From the NCBI GenBank assembly GCA_965248955.1, contig OZ252212.1:1922001-1986000 (forward strand): a stretch of 64,000 bases of DNA. The letters are read 5' to 3'. Below the pieces are notes generated by a model. That model saw only the letters and a program-made list of their open reading frames with translations. It was not told the origin of the DNA and ran no database searches. The DNA comes from DAOUJH01 sp965248955. Lineage in GTDB: Bacteria > Chloroflexota > Dehalococcoidia > Lucifugimonadales > QGNO01. Positions within the stretch are counted from its first letter, which is position 1; each line of letters starts with the position of its first letter. A program made the position numbers and the translations under genes. Positions 33,786 to 42,394 of this stretch are shown piece after piece.

Positions 33786-34814
33786 CTAAAGCTCCAATTC
33801 TATTCCCACGCCTTGTGCCAGCGCTTTCTCATAGGCGTGGTTGAAAGCCACTACGTCCAGGGCGGCTAGGCCGGTGGAGTCCATAACCGTCACTTCGTCT
33901 TCGCTTTCTCTTCCCTTCTTCCATCCGTTGACTATTTCCCCTAGCTCAGCGTATACGTCGTCCTCATTCATCATGCCCTGGGCTATGGGTGTGCTTATTT
34001 CACCGCCTATCTTGCACTGTTCCAGGCTGTCCACCACCACCTTGGACCGGGCCAGTATTGCAGGGTCCAGTTCCCTTTTCCCCGGGGCGTCGGATCCGAA
34101 GGCGTTGAGATGTGTTCCCGGGGACACCCATTCGTTCTGGACAACCGCGTCCTTGGAGCGTGTGGTGCAGTAGACAATGCCAGCGCCCCGCCCCGCCTCG
34201 GCCGGAGAGGAGACGGGTGTCACGGTGACGCCCAGCTCACTGCCCATACCGGCGGCGAACTGCTGCGAGGCAGCCTTGGTTCTGCTCCATACCCTGATCT
34301 CTTCAGGAGAGCCGTACTGGGCAAGGTGACACCGCAGAGTGTGCCTGGCAAGGTTTCCCGCACCCACCATTGCTATGCTGCGCACATCCTGGGCTGCCAG
34401 ATACTTGGAGGCTATGGCGGCGGCGGCCCCTGTTCTGAGGAAGGAGATGAAGAAGGAGCCCTGGGCCATTATGCACTTGGGGACTCCTGTTTCTACATCG
34501 GTGAGAACGGCAAAGCTGTGCATACTGGATAGGCCGAACCTGGAGGGGTTGTCAGCATACCCGAATCCCAGCGTCGAGCATAGGGTAGGGACCGGGGCCA
34601 TGGAGCCCGACCTGTAGTCGACGTCGCTGTTGGGGACGGTGGTGTGGTAGGCCACCATTGGCGAAAAGCTGGAAGGAACCTGACCTCTGAGGCTTTGGGC
34701 GTACAGCCGGAAGGCCGTTTCGGCGTGCTCCAGGGCTTCGCCTGGCGTGACCAGCGGCCTGACCTCCTCTTCCGATAGGTAGAGCACCTTTGCTGCGCCT
34801 CTATCCGCGGACAT
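33786..34814 (-). CDS. ornithine cyclodeaminase / mu-crystallin family protein
   Basis: 342 residues. A substrate-binding half opens with KVLYLSEEEVRPLVTPGEALEHAETAF and includes the basic FGYADNPSRFG segment; the Rossmann fold is at SIAMVGAGNLARHTLRCHLAQYGSPEEIRVWSRT (GAGNLA loop). Then GIVYCTTRSKDAVVQNEWVSPGTHLNAFGSDAPGKRELDP matches the family. Members deaminate ornithine to proline, reduce ketimines, or make alanopine-type products, so the substrate is uncertain. Two ATGs lie after an AGGAGGG; the second (34814) is spaced 7 nt and preferred over 34820. Confidence 0.88.
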   Translation of the reverse strand: MSADRGAAKVLYLSEEEVRPLVTPGEALEHAETAFRLYAQSLRGQVPSSFSPMVAYHTTVPNSDVDYRSGSMAPVPTLCSTLGFGYADNPSRFGLSSMHSFAVLTDVETGVPKCIMAQGSFFISFLRTGAAAAIASKYLAAQDVRSIAMVGAGNLARHTLRCHLAQYGSPEEIRVWSRTKAASQQFAAGMGSELGVTVTPVSSPAEAGRGAGIVYCTTRSKDAVVQNEWVSPGTHLNAFGSDAPGKRELDPAILARSKVVVDSLEQCKIGGEISTPIAQGMMNEDDVYAELGEIVNGWKKGRESEDEVTVMDSTGLAALDVVAFNHAYEKALAQGVGIELEL

Positions 34815-34917
34815 TTGCATCCCTCCTGGTAGTCTCCATTGCGCGTATCTTCCCAACCCGGATGAGCTTGCAAGGCTTGGACTCCGGCTGTGCTGGAGCC
34901 GCCTGATTTCAATTTCC

Positions 34918-34994
34918 TGGTGCCCCCAAGGGGATTCGAACCCCTGATCTCCACCTTGAAAGGGTGGCGTGCTAGGCCGCTACACCATGGGGGC
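34918..34994 (-). tRNA. tRNA-Glu (anticodon TTC)
   Basis: Read on the minus strand: acceptor GCCCCCA pairs with TGGGGGC, the anticodon arm is CCACC-CTTTCAA-GGTGG with TTC at the anticodon, and the T arm is AGGGG-TTCGAAT-CCCCT. The discriminator base is A and CCA is encoded. It lies 39 nt downstream of the argC stop, on the same strand. Confidence 0.97.
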
Positions 34995-35033
34995 GTTGTG
35001 GACACAAGGTAAAACTATAGCAGGACAAGCCTA

Positions 35034-36059
35034 TCAGGGATAGAGAGACGGGCTCTCCAACCCTGTGGTCTCTGGCAGGCCGAACATGAGGTTCATGTTC
35101 TGCACGGCCTGGCCTGCGGCGCCCTTCACCAGGTTGTCCAGGCAGCTCACCACCACCATGCGCCTTGCCTTCTCGTCGATGGTGGGGTAGACCAGGCAAT
35201 AGTTGCTGCCCAGCGCGTGCTTGGTCTGAGGCGGCAGATCGGTGACGCGCACGAAAGGCTCCGAGCGGTACGACTCTTGGTAAAGCCGGCGCACCTGCTC
35301 CTTGCTGATCCCATCGACCAGCGGAGCGTAGCAGGTGGCAAGGATGCCGCGTGTCATCGGTATGCGGTGGGGGATGAAGGTCACCCTAGCGCTTTCTGCT
35401 TCACGGAGCCCGGCCAGCTCCTGTGCTATCTCCGGCTGGTGGCCGTGTCCGTCCAGTCCGTAGGCCACAACGTTTTCGTTGGCTTCGGCATAGTGGTCCA
35501 TGATACTGGTTGCTAGGCCGCCGCGCCCGGCGCCTGATATGCCTGATTTGGCGTCGATTATGACGTCGTCGGCGATGATGCCCTCACGCACGGCGGGCAG
35601 CAAGGCTAGGATAGAGGCCTCCGGGTAGCAGCCGGGGTTGGCCACCAGTTTGGCGCTCTTGATGTTCTCACGGTGTATCTCCGGCAGGCCGTAGACTGCG
35701 CTGGAGAGGAGATGAGGGGCCGGGTGGTCTACTTTGTACGCCGCCTGGAAAACCGAGGCGTCGCGGATGCGGAAGTCGGCGGCGATATCGATGGCCTTGA
35801 CGCCCTGCTCCACGAAAGGGGCCAGCGCCGCGGCGCTGGTGCCGCTGGGCAGCGCGGAGAATACGACATCCACCGAGCCTTCGATGGACTCCGTTATAGG
35901 CAAGTCGATGTCCCAGAGGTAGGGCATTACCTCAGGGACGCGCTTGCCCGCCGCGCTGCGCCCGGTGACGGAGAGCACCTCGGCCTCCGGATGCCGCCAG
36001 AGCAAACGCGCCAGCTCCGAGCCTGAGTATCCTGTGACGTTGATTATGCCTACCTTCAT
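35034..36059 (-). CDS. argC: N-acetyl-gamma-glutamyl-phosphate reductase
   Basis: Third step of arginine synthesis: NADPH reduction of N-acetylglutamyl-5-phosphate. The 341 residues start MKVGIINVTGYSGSELARLLWRHPEAEV; the catalytic cysteine lies in VANPGCYPEASILALLP; the His/Arg block HRHxxEI-like is DGHGHQPEIAQELAGL, and FIPHRIPMTRGILATCYAPL follows. ATG 36059 has AGGAGA 6 nt upstream. argJ, argB and argD are not adjacent, so the arginine genes are dispersed or incomplete here. Confidence 0.96.
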   Translation of the reverse strand: MKVGIINVTGYSGSELARLLWRHPEAEVLSVTGRSAAGKRVPEVMPYLWDIDLPITESIEGSVDVVFSALPSGTSAAALAPFVEQGVKAIDIAADFRIRDASVFQAAYKVDHPAPHLLSSAVYGLPEIHRENIKSAKLVANPGCYPEASILALLPAVREGIIADDVIIDAKSGISGAGRGGLATSIMDHYAEANENVVAYGLDGHGHQPEIAQELAGLREAESARVTFIPHRIPMTRGILATCYAPLVDGISKEQVRRLYQESYRSEPFVRVTDLPPQTKHALGSNYCLVYPTIDEKARRMVVVSCLDNLVKGAAGQAVQNMNLMFGLPETTGLESPSLYP

Positions 36060-36242
36060 GCGATTCTCCTAAACAACTAGCATGACGAGTATAGCAAGAA
36101 GGTGGCGGTGCTCACAATCAGGGGCAATATGTCTCACTGCGTTCCGTTGTGCAATGATCCGTCGTTGATAAGGGGCAGGCGACCCGACTGAGTCTAGCCT
36201 GGCTATGGATTGTGACTTCCCATGGAGAGGGGGAGACAGTAT

Positions 36243-36896
36243 TCAGGTAATAGGCTGGTTGGAGGCTATACGTTCCACTGCCTTCTGTACATCGCCGAAG
36301 TCTTCGAATTCGAAGCAGCGAAGCCCACTGGACTGAAAGTGACTGTAGAGGGTGCTCCTAGCGATGACATAGTCCGCTTCTGACGCGGCTGGAATGTCGG
36401 ACTTGCCGTCGCCTATATAAACTACGGAGCGGCGCTGGCTCTTATGGTAGCGCAGCCATGAGAGTTTGAAACCCTGTAAGCAATCCGAGCCAGACGGGTC
36501 TGGGTAGGACAATACGACCCTACTGGAGGTAATTTTGCTGCGGGCGCAGCGCACTTCGACGCTGGACAGGCCCAGACTGTGCATCACAGGGAGTATATAA
36601 AAGTCTAAACCGCTACTCACTACAGTGAAGTGAATGCCGCTGTCCAAGCAGTACTCTACGAACTGGGAAAAGCCGGGGCGCACTTCAACGTTGGCAAGCA
36701 CAAAATCCTCTATGGCTGCTCCATCTGCATTGAGCAGTGCGAACTGGCGCCTGTTGTTCTCTTCAACAGTGATCTGCCCGGCGTCGTAGAGCGCCTGTAC
36801 ACACCGCCATCCCTCACTACCGAAGGCTTGTAACAGTAGATAGCTGACGTTGCACGTGGCTATTGTGTCATCAAAATCACATTGTACAGTCAGCAT
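36243..36896 (-). CDS. HAD-superfamily phosphatase (MtnX/SerB-like)
   Basis: 217 residues. Motif I is QCDFDDTIATCNVSYLLL (nucleophile Asp and the DxD acid), motif II is FTVVSSGLDFYI, a lysine-bearing motif III lies in LQGFKLSWLRYHKS, and motif IV is VVYIGDGKSDIPAASEADYVIA. The cap and size match HAD-IB enzymes such as MtnX and phosphoserine phosphatase. It ends a run of minus-strand genes (nucleotidyltransferase, CDP-alcohol phosphotransferase, then this gene with an 8-nt gap). In that context it may dephosphorylate the product of the phosphotransferase (inference). Confidence 0.88.
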   Translation of the reverse strand: MLTVQCDFDDTIATCNVSYLLLQAFGSEGWRCVQALYDAGQITVEENNRRQFALLNADGAAIEDFVLANVEVRPGFSQFVEYCLDSGIHFTVVSSGLDFYILPVMHSLGLSSVEVRCARSKITSSRVVLSYPDPSGSDCLQGFKLSWLRYHKSQRRSVVYIGDGKSDIPAASEADYVIARSTLYSHFQSSGLRCFEFEDFGDVQKAVERIASNQPIT

Positions 36897-36904
36897 AGAA
36901 GACC

Positions 36905-37519
36905 CTAGTCAATACCTCTTCTGGCTACGGCGAGGCGCCAGACCACGACGAGGTTGGTTGCTGCGGCGAGGAGGAGGAGCGTGGCGGCGCCCTGTCCCAC
37001 GATGGCTCCCAGCATGACCACAAGCAACCGTGCATCTCTGGAGGCAAGGGAACCGGCGAGGCCGGGAAACGCTCCTCCCAGAGTGGCCTCGGCGCGGGCG
37101 CGCGAGTAGCTGATCATAAGGGAGCCGGTGATGGCGAGGAGACCGAGAGCGAGCACCAGGGAATCCGCCGCCCTGGCTTCGAATTCTAGCGCCCAGTAGG
37201 TGAAGCCGGCCAGAATAGCCACGTCGGCGTAGCGGTCGAGCACGGCATCAAAGAACCCGCCGAAGGGGCTGGCCATGTCCTTGAGGCGCGCCAGGTCTCC
37301 GTCCGCGCCGTCGACTATGGACGAGACTTGGGCGGCAATGCCGGCCCAGATGTTGTAGCCAGCAAAGAACAGCCATAGTGAAGCCAGTGCAATCACAAAG
37401 CTGACGAATGATACGTGGTTGGGGGTGAAGGGCGTCCTGGCCAACAGGGTGGCCAGGGGACGTGAAAGCCTCCGGTTAAGGTAACGGGAGACCAACCCTT
37501 CTTTCGGTGGTTGTGCCAT
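36905..37519 (-). CDS. CDP-alcohol phosphotransferase (DIPP-synthase-like)
   Basis: 204 residues with about six membrane helices. The CDP-alcohol motif is perfect: D70-GA-D73-G74-DL-A77-R78-x8-G87-x3-D91-x3-D95. The leader SRYLNRRLSRPLATLLARTP is like the phosphotransferase half of fused inositol-1-phosphate cytidylyltransferase/DIPP synthase enzymes rather than PgsA. It transfers a phospho-alcohol from CDP to an acceptor at the membrane. The start overlaps the nucleotidyltransferase end by 44 nt. Alternative: a phosphatidyl- or archaetidyl-type transferase with another acceptor. Confidence 0.88.
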   Translation of the reverse strand: MAQPPKEGLVSRYLNRRLSRPLATLLARTPFTPNHVSFVSFVIALASLWLFFAGYNIWAGIAAQVSSIVDGADGDLARLKDMASPFGGFFDAVLDRYADVAILAGFTYWALEFEARAADSLVLALGLLAITGSLMISYSRARAEATLGGAFPGLAGSLASRDARLLVVMLGAIVGQGAATLLLLAAATNLVVVWRLAVARRGID

Positions 37520-38234
37520 TATCTCCAGAGACGGCTTTCCTTACGTATACCAGGTCTTCCCACGTGTCCACGTCATGCCAGAAGCTGCCGGAGACGTCGC
37601 AGGCTTGCAAAGTGCCGCCCTCTTCGATCAGGCGAGTGACGGCGTGACTGAGCTCGTACTGCTCTCTTTCTTCGGAGAGCTCTTTGTCGATTGCTCCGAA
37701 GATGTCGGGCGAGAATCTGAAAACGCCGGCATCTATGCCGTTCCAGTGCTCCAGGTCCTTCCCTATAGAAATTATGGAACCGTGCTCTTCCACCAGTACC
37801 TTGGTGCCTTCCTCCATCTGGCGTAGGGAGAAGTCGAAGTCAACGGCCAAAGCGTTGTCCTTTCCCTGGACGTCCGATAGAGGCGCAAGAAGGTCCGGTG
37901 AGACCATGTGGTCGGCCATGGAGAGGAGAATGTGCTCATCTTTGCTGAAGTGGCGGGCCGAGTAAACGGAGAGGGCGTTGCCCATCTCGTAGTGCGGGTT
38001 GAAGATGAATTGAATTTCGAGTCCGTACCGTGAACCGTTGCCCACCCAGCTCTCTAGGTATTCTCCCTGGTATCCGGTGATTATTGCTATGTTGGTGATT
38101 CCTGACTGAGCGAAAGCCTGCAAAGTGTAGTCTATGATAGGACGGCCTGCTACTGGAAGGAGCACCTTGTGTTTGACGCGATGGTGGCGGGCAAGCCTTG
38201 AACCGAACCCTGCCGCCAGTATCACTCCTTTCAT
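37476..38234 (-). CDS. sugar/polyol-phosphate nucleotidyltransferase (IPCT-like)
   Basis: 252 residues. The nucleotide-binding start is GVILAAGFGSRLARHHRVKHKVLLPVAGRPIIDYTL, shown as motif GVILAAGFGSRL and KVLLPVAGRP. MADHM (about 113-117) supplies the metal Asp, and GIDAGVFRFSPDIF is also family-like. Resemblance is to the CTP:inositol-1-phosphate cytidylyltransferase half of IPCT/DIPPS, and to LicC/PntC-type CMP transferases. The overlapping CDP-alcohol gene supports CDP activation. ATG 38234 has GGGAGGTTG 8 nt upstream; a longer frame to 38327 lacks one. Confidence 0.88.
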   Translation of the reverse strand: MKGVILAAGFGSRLARHHRVKHKVLLPVAGRPIIDYTLQAFAQSGITNIAIITGYQGEYLESWVGNGSRYGLEIQFIFNPHYEMGNALSVYSARHFSKDEHILLSMADHMVSPDLLAPLSDVQGKDNALAVDFDFSLRQMEEGTKVLVEEHGSIISIGKDLEHWNGIDAGVFRFSPDIFGAIDKELSEEREQYELSHAVTRLIEEGGTLQACDVSGSFWHDVDTWEDLVYVRKAVSGDNGTTTERRVGLPLP

Positions 38235-38338
38235 TTTGTTCAACCTCCCTTTTATGGCCTTATGACGCCCCCAAGTTGCCTCAAAAAGCGCAACGAAAAC
38301 GCAAGGCAGCCATGGAGAGGCCGGCATGAAATAGAACG

Positions 38339-38390
38339 CTAACGGAGTTTAGCCATCGGCGCGGCTGTGAGCAGCGCATAACTCCGTTAG
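38339..38390 (-). other. hairpin between the transketolase pair and the nucleotidyltransferase
   Basis: CTAACGGAGTT (38339-38349) and AACTCCGTTAG (38380-38390) are an 11-bp inverted repeat around a 30-nt centre that contains its own AGCC/GGCT stem. On the minus strand it is followed by CGTTCTATTTC. It could end the transketolase transcript or fold in the leader of the nucleotidyltransferase. Confidence 0.5.
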
Positions 38391-38478
38391 GACTGTGTTT
38401 TAACAGCAATGGGGCAAATCTGTCAAATGCCAGGCGTCAAATGGGAGAGCGGCCTTGGTGGATCAGCCCTTCAATCGC

Positions 38479-39414
38479 TCAGGCGCTCTTGCGGCCCAGG
38501 ACGCGTCGGGCGGCATTGACTACGTCGGAGGCGGCAAGGCCGTATTTGTCGAACAGCTCCTGGGGCTTTCCGGATTCGGCGTAGCCTGTGACCGCCACCA
38601 TCTCTATGGGGACGGCCTGGATTCCCGCGGCGGCCTGCGAAACGAGACTGCCCAGTCCGCCGTGAATATAGTGCTCCTCGGCGGTGACTATGGCTCCGGT
38701 GCGGCAGGCGTCGGCTACGGCGTCCAGGTCAAGAGGCTGAAGGGTGGACATGTTGACCACGCGAGCCTCGATGCCTTCCCGCGACAGGGCATCCGCCGCT
38801 TCCAGGGCCGTGGACACCATTATGCCGCAGGCAATGATGGCCAGGTGGTCCCCGGGGCGGAGCGTCTCCGCCTTCCCCAAAGTGAATTCAGCCCCGTTGG
38901 GGTGGAGCACGGGAATGGCGGGCCGTGAAAGACGGATGTAGAAGGGTCCTTTCTTGTTGGCGGCAAGCCTGACCGCGGCCTCCGTTTCAGGCCCGTCGCT
39001 GGGGACTACTACGTTGAACCCGGGCAGAGCGCACATGAGAGCTATGTCCTCTATGGACTGGGCGGAGATGCCGTCTTCGCCGGTGAGCAGGCCGGCATGG
39101 GTGCAAACTATCTTCACGTTGGCGTTCATCTGGGCTATGTTGATCCGTATCTGGTCGTAGGGGCGTCCCGTACCGAAAACGGCGAACGTGGAGGCAAAGG
39201 GGACCTTGCCGGACATGGCTAGGCCGGCGGCCATGCTCATCATATTCTGCTCGGCGGGGCCAAGATCGAAGAAGCGGTCGGGGTACTCTTTGGCGAACAG
39301 GGAGGCGTTGGTGGAAACGTTGAGGTCGCCGCCCAGGACTACCACGTCCGGGTGGCTCCTCCCCAACTCCAAGAGTGTCCGGCCAAAGGCTTCACGCGTA
39401 GCTGCTGTGGTCAT
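38479..39414 (-). CDS. transketolase-like, C-terminal subunit (pyrimidine + C domains)
   Basis: 311 residues equal to the second half of a transketolase. The Pyr-domain start is TTAATREAFGRTLLELGRSHPDVVVLGGDLNVS, the cofactor-activating glutamate lies in FFDLGPAEQNMMSMAAGLA, and the C-terminal beta domain has HLAIIACGIMVSTALEAADAL. It must pair with the adjacent N-terminal subunit (stop 10 nt upstream) to bind thiamine diphosphate. Split transketolases occur in archaea and many bacteria, where they serve the pentose pathway or make apiose- or branched-chain sugars. The link to the CDP-alcohol genes is only positional. Confidence 0.92.
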   Translation of the reverse strand: MTTAATREAFGRTLLELGRSHPDVVVLGGDLNVSTNASLFAKEYPDRFFDLGPAEQNMMSMAAGLAMSGKVPFASTFAVFGTGRPYDQIRINIAQMNANVKIVCTHAGLLTGEDGISAQSIEDIALMCALPGFNVVVPSDGPETEAAVRLAANKKGPFYIRLSRPAIPVLHPNGAEFTLGKAETLRPGDHLAIIACGIMVSTALEAADALSREGIEARVVNMSTLQPLDLDAVADACRTGAIVTAEEHYIHGGLGSLVSQAAAGIQAVPIEMVAVTGYAESGKPQELFDKYGLAASDVVNAARRVLGRKSA

Positions 39415-39424
39415 GATTCCGTTC

Positions 39425-40396
39425 CTAGGTGGTGACTAAGCTGCTGTTTTCAATCTCTTCGACGAGTGCGGAAATGCTCTGTTCCGCGTAGCCCATCTCC
39501 GTCATGGCCTCTTTGGCTTCTTCAGCCGAGAAGCCGAGCTCGATAGTGGCCTGCCCCGCCTGTTCCCAGGAGGGGGCTTTGCCGTGAAAGCTGGGGTTGT
39601 TCTCCATGAAACTGACACCCTTGCCTTTCACGGTGTTGGCTATGATAACCGTGGGCTGCCCCTTGACTTCTCTGGCGCGCTGGAATCCTCTGTACAGGGC
39701 CGGAATGCTGTGCCCGTTGACCGTCAGGACCCGCCAGCCGAAGGAGCGCCATTTCTGCGCCAGCGGTTCCAGCTCCATGACTTCGTGGGTGAATCGGTCG
39801 TTCTGGATGCGGTTGCGGTCCACAATGGCGGTCACTGTATCGATCTTGTAATGGGCCGCTGACATTGCCGCTTCCCAGACCTGCCCTTCGTCGCACTCGC
39901 CGTCACCCAGCAGGACGTAGGTGTGGTAGCTCTTGCCGTCGACTCTGCCCGCCAGGGCTACTCCTATGCCAAATGAAAGCCCCATGCCCAGGGAACCGCC
40001 GGACATCTCGACGCCGGGAGTGTCTATCTTGGCGTGGCCCTGCAAGTTACTGTCGATTTTGCGGAAGGAGCTCAGGTCGCTCAGCGGGTAGTAACCTCTG
40101 TGAGCCAGCACCGTATAGAGAGCGGGACAGGCGTGCGCCTTGCTGAGGATGAAGCGGTCTCTATCCGGGAAGTGGGGGTCTTGCGGATTGTGGCGAAGCA
40201 CTTTGTAATACAGCGTGGTCAGAATATCGGTCTCGGAAAGGGAGCCGCCTGAATGGCCGCTGCCTGCTTCCGCGATGCTGAAGAGCAGGTCGCGGCGGAT
40301 CTTGCGGGCGGTCTCCATGAGGTGCGATCTTTCTTGTGATGAAAGCGGTCTGGTGAGATCAGGTGACGAAAGCGCATGCCCACGGTCGAGTGTCAT
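39425..40396 (-). CDS. transketolase-like, N-terminal subunit (ThDP-binding)
   Basis: 323 residues. The opening block KIRRDLLFSIAEAGSGHSGGSLSETDILTTLYY (about 28-60) and DRFILSKAHACPALYTVLAHRGYY are typical; the ThDP/metal motif is LLGDGECDEGQVWEAAMSAAHYKIDTVTAIVDRNRIQND (G-D-G … N), and HGKAPSWEQ closes the channel. Two starts are possible (40426 TTG-type and ATG 40396); the ATG is used, with GGGAG 12 nt upstream. It lies directly before the C-terminal subunit in one operon. Confidence 0.92.
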   Translation of the reverse strand: MTLDRGHALSSPDLTRPLSSQERSHLMETARKIRRDLLFSIAEAGSGHSGGSLSETDILTTLYYKVLRHNPQDPHFPDRDRFILSKAHACPALYTVLAHRGYYPLSDLSSFRKIDSNLQGHAKIDTPGVEMSGGSLGMGLSFGIGVALAGRVDGKSYHTYVLLGDGECDEGQVWEAAMSAAHYKIDTVTAIVDRNRIQNDRFTHEVMELEPLAQKWRSFGWRVLTVNGHSIPALYRGFQRAREVKGQPTVIIANTVKGKGVSFMENNPSFHGKAPSWEQAGQATIELGFSAEEAKEAMTEMGYAEQSISALVEEIENSSLVTT

Positions 40397-40513
40397 AGAA
40401 CGCAGAACTCCCACAGAGAATAGCACAAGTGATTATAACAGTCTGAAAGCCCGTTGTAAGGGGGGTATGCTACCGTTTTACAATGGAGTCATAGAGTATG
40501 CTTCAGGCCTGAG

Positions 40514-41353
40514 ATGATAATAGACTTTCATACCCACGTATTCCCGCCCCGGCTTGTGGAGGGGCGCAGCGCTCATTCGAAGCGGGACACCACCCTAGCA
40601 GCGCTGTTTGCTAACCCCAACGCCCCTATGGCAACCGCCGGCGACCTGATTTCCGCCATGGATGAAGCCGGGGTAGATGCCGCCGTGATCATGGGTGTGG
40701 GCTGGACGGATAGAGGCATCGCTCGGGAGGCCAACGACTACCTCTTGGAGTCGGCGGCGCGTTACAGCGGCAGACTTGTACCGTTTTGCTCCGTAAACCC
40801 CGCCTGGGGCGAAGACGCTCTGAGTGAAATCGACCGCTGTGCCGCCTTGGGGGCCAGGGGAGTGGGAGAACTCAACCCCGATACGCAGGGGTTCAAGCTA
40901 GAAGACTCGTCATTGATGGACCCGTTTCTGGATTGCGTGAAGTCGCGGAACATGGTGCTGCTCACGCATTCTTCCGAACCGGTGGGGCACGTGTATCCGG
41001 GCAAGGGCACGGTGACGCCGGCCGTGTTGATGGAATTCATAGAGAGATACCCGGACGTCGCCATAGTTTGCTCGCACTGGGGAGGCGGCCTGCCCTTCTA
41101 CTCCCTAATGCCTGAAGTGAAGCGGGCTTTGAGCAACGTCTATTTCGACAGTGCCGCTTCGCCGTTCCTGTACCGCGCTTCCATCTATTCGCTGATGTCG
41201 CAAGCGGCCCGCCCCGGCTCGATATTGTTCGGCTCCGATTTTCCCTTGCTGAGACCGGGACGGCTGATGAGACACATTAGAGCCGCTGATATCTCCGCAG
41301 AAGAGAAGGAACGTATCCTAGGGGGAAACGCACAGCGGCTGCTGGGTTTGTAG
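40514..41353 (+). CDS. amidohydrolase 2 (PF04909) family protein
   Basis: 279 residues. Metal ligands: MIIDFHTHVFPPRL (H-x-H at 6 and 8), LLTHSSEPVG, IVCSHWGGGLPF and the Asp of ILFGSDFPLLRPGRL, spaced as in ACMSD/gamma-resorcylate decarboxylase relatives. These cytosolic enzymes decarboxylate or hydrolyse aromatic or lactone substrates; the substrate is unknown here. ATG 40514 lacks a ribosome site, and TATGCT ends 11 nt upstream, so it may be leaderless. The next gene starts 3 nt after the stop. Confidence 0.88.
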   Translation: MIIDFHTHVFPPRLVEGRSAHSKRDTTLAALFANPNAPMATAGDLISAMDEAGVDAAVIMGVGWTDRGIAREANDYLLESAARYSGRLVPFCSVNPAWGEDALSEIDRCAALGARGVGELNPDTQGFKLEDSSLMDPFLDCVKSRNMVLLTHSSEPVGHVYPGKGTVTPAVLMEFIERYPDVAIVCSHWGGGLPFYSLMPEVKRALSNVYFDSAASPFLYRASIYSLMSQAARPGSILFGSDFPLLRPGRLMRHIRAADISAEEKERILGGNAQRLLGL

Positions 41354-41356
41354 AAG

Positions 41357-41959
41357 ATGCAAAGGGATGGAGACGCCGGCGTTTCAAGGCTGTTTATTGC
41401 AGTGCAACTGACGCCTGCCGCTCACCGGCACGTAGCGAAAGCGCTCCGAATATTCAAAGGGGGACTCCCTTTCGACGTGCGCTGGGTGAACCCGGAGGGC
41501 GTCCATCTTACGCTGAAGTTCCTGGGTAACGTATCAAAGGATGCAATACCTATCATAGAAAGCGGCATGCGCCGGGCAGCAGAGGGGATTTGCCTCTTCA
41601 CCGTACGGATACAAGGCGCGGGTTGCTTCCCCAGTTCCAGGCGGCCGCGTGTGCTATGGCTGGGACTGCAGGGCGAGTTGGAGCCCTTGCTGACCGCTCA
41701 GTCCCGGCTGGAGGATTCATTGGAGGCGTCGGGGGTGGATAGGGAGACCAGGAGATTCCGTCCGCATTTGACGCTGGGTCGTGTCAGCAGCGGTTTGTCC
41801 GAAGGTCGGGCGGGAAGATTGAAAGAGACGTTGGAGGCTGTAGGGGAGATGGGGCCCTGCGACCTTCCCGTAGATGGGCTGAGCCTCATGGAAAGCGTTC
41901 TGGGAAAGGAAGGGGCCGTGTATACTCGGAGGGCTTATGTTGCCGTAAACCGGCGTTAA
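41357..41959 (+). CDS. thpR: RNA 2',3'-cyclic phosphodiesterase (LigT/ThpR)
   Basis: 200 residues of the 2H phosphoesterase family: SRLFIAVQLTPAAHRHV at the N-terminus, the first HxTx at HLTLKFLG (residues 50-53) and the second at RPHLTLGRV (about 138). It opens 2',3'-cyclic phosphates on RNA ends and can join them in vitro. Length is normal for the family. The ATG follows the amidohydrolase stop by 3 nt, so the two are probably co-translated though functionally unrelated. Confidence 0.93.
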   Translation: MQRDGDAGVSRLFIAVQLTPAAHRHVAKALRIFKGGLPFDVRWVNPEGVHLTLKFLGNVSKDAIPIIESGMRRAAEGICLFTVRIQGAGCFPSSRRPRVLWLGLQGELEPLLTAQSRLEDSLEASGVDRETRRFRPHLTLGRVSSGLSEGRAGRLKETLEAVGEMGPCDLPVDGLSLMESVLGKEGAVYTRRAYVAVNRR

Positions 41960-41965
41960 TATTGC

Positions 41966-41993
41966 TTGCATAGTGCGGAGGTTGTGATATACT
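41966..41993 (+). promoter_or_regulatory. promoter of the zinc-ribbon gene
   Basis: TTGCAT (41966-41971), a 16-nt spacer and TATACT (41988-41993) with an upstream TG (TGATATACT). Start expected near 42000, giving a 34-nt leader with a strong ribosome site. Confidence 0.65.
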
Positions 41994-42033
41994 TCTCAAA
42001 CTCTCACGGTTGCATTAGGATGAGGAGGTACAA

Positions 42034-42243
42034 TTGGAGGCTACATACCCCAGCTGTCAGCAATGCGAAAGAGGTCTTCTGGTGCCCCTATCTGATTTTG
42101 GAAGCCAGGGCGCCCCAATACAGTACAAAGCCTGGGTGTGCACCAACCCGGACTGCGGGTTCAATATCAAGATCAGAAACGGCGACGTTTATCTGAACGA
42201 GCCGATTCACAGCGGTGTCAACCACGTTTCCAGGGTTCGCTAA
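42034..42243 (+). CDS. small zinc-ribbon protein
   Basis: 69 residues starting at TTG 42034, with GAGGAGG 5-6 nt upstream. Two cysteine pairs (CQQCERG at 8-11 and VCTNPDCGFNIKIRNGDV at about 35-52) form a zinc ribbon; between them is LLVPLSDFGSQGAPIQYKAW. Such proteins often bind nucleic acid or protein partners; the specific role is unknown. It has its own promoter. Confidence 0.8.
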   Translation: MEATYPSCQQCERGLLVPLSDFGSQGAPIQYKAWVCTNPDCGFNIKIRNGDVYLNEPIHSGVNHVSRVR

Positions 42244-42394
42244 CCAGTACCGGCCGGGCATACGGCTAGGATGGTGCTGCTTGAAACAAGCCGTTTCTTG
42301 TAGTTGCGGTTGGCGTTTGCGTCTACCTGCATTTATCATTAGTGGACGCTGAGCAAACCGGTGAGCTGCGAGCGATGCAGCACGCTCTTATGAA

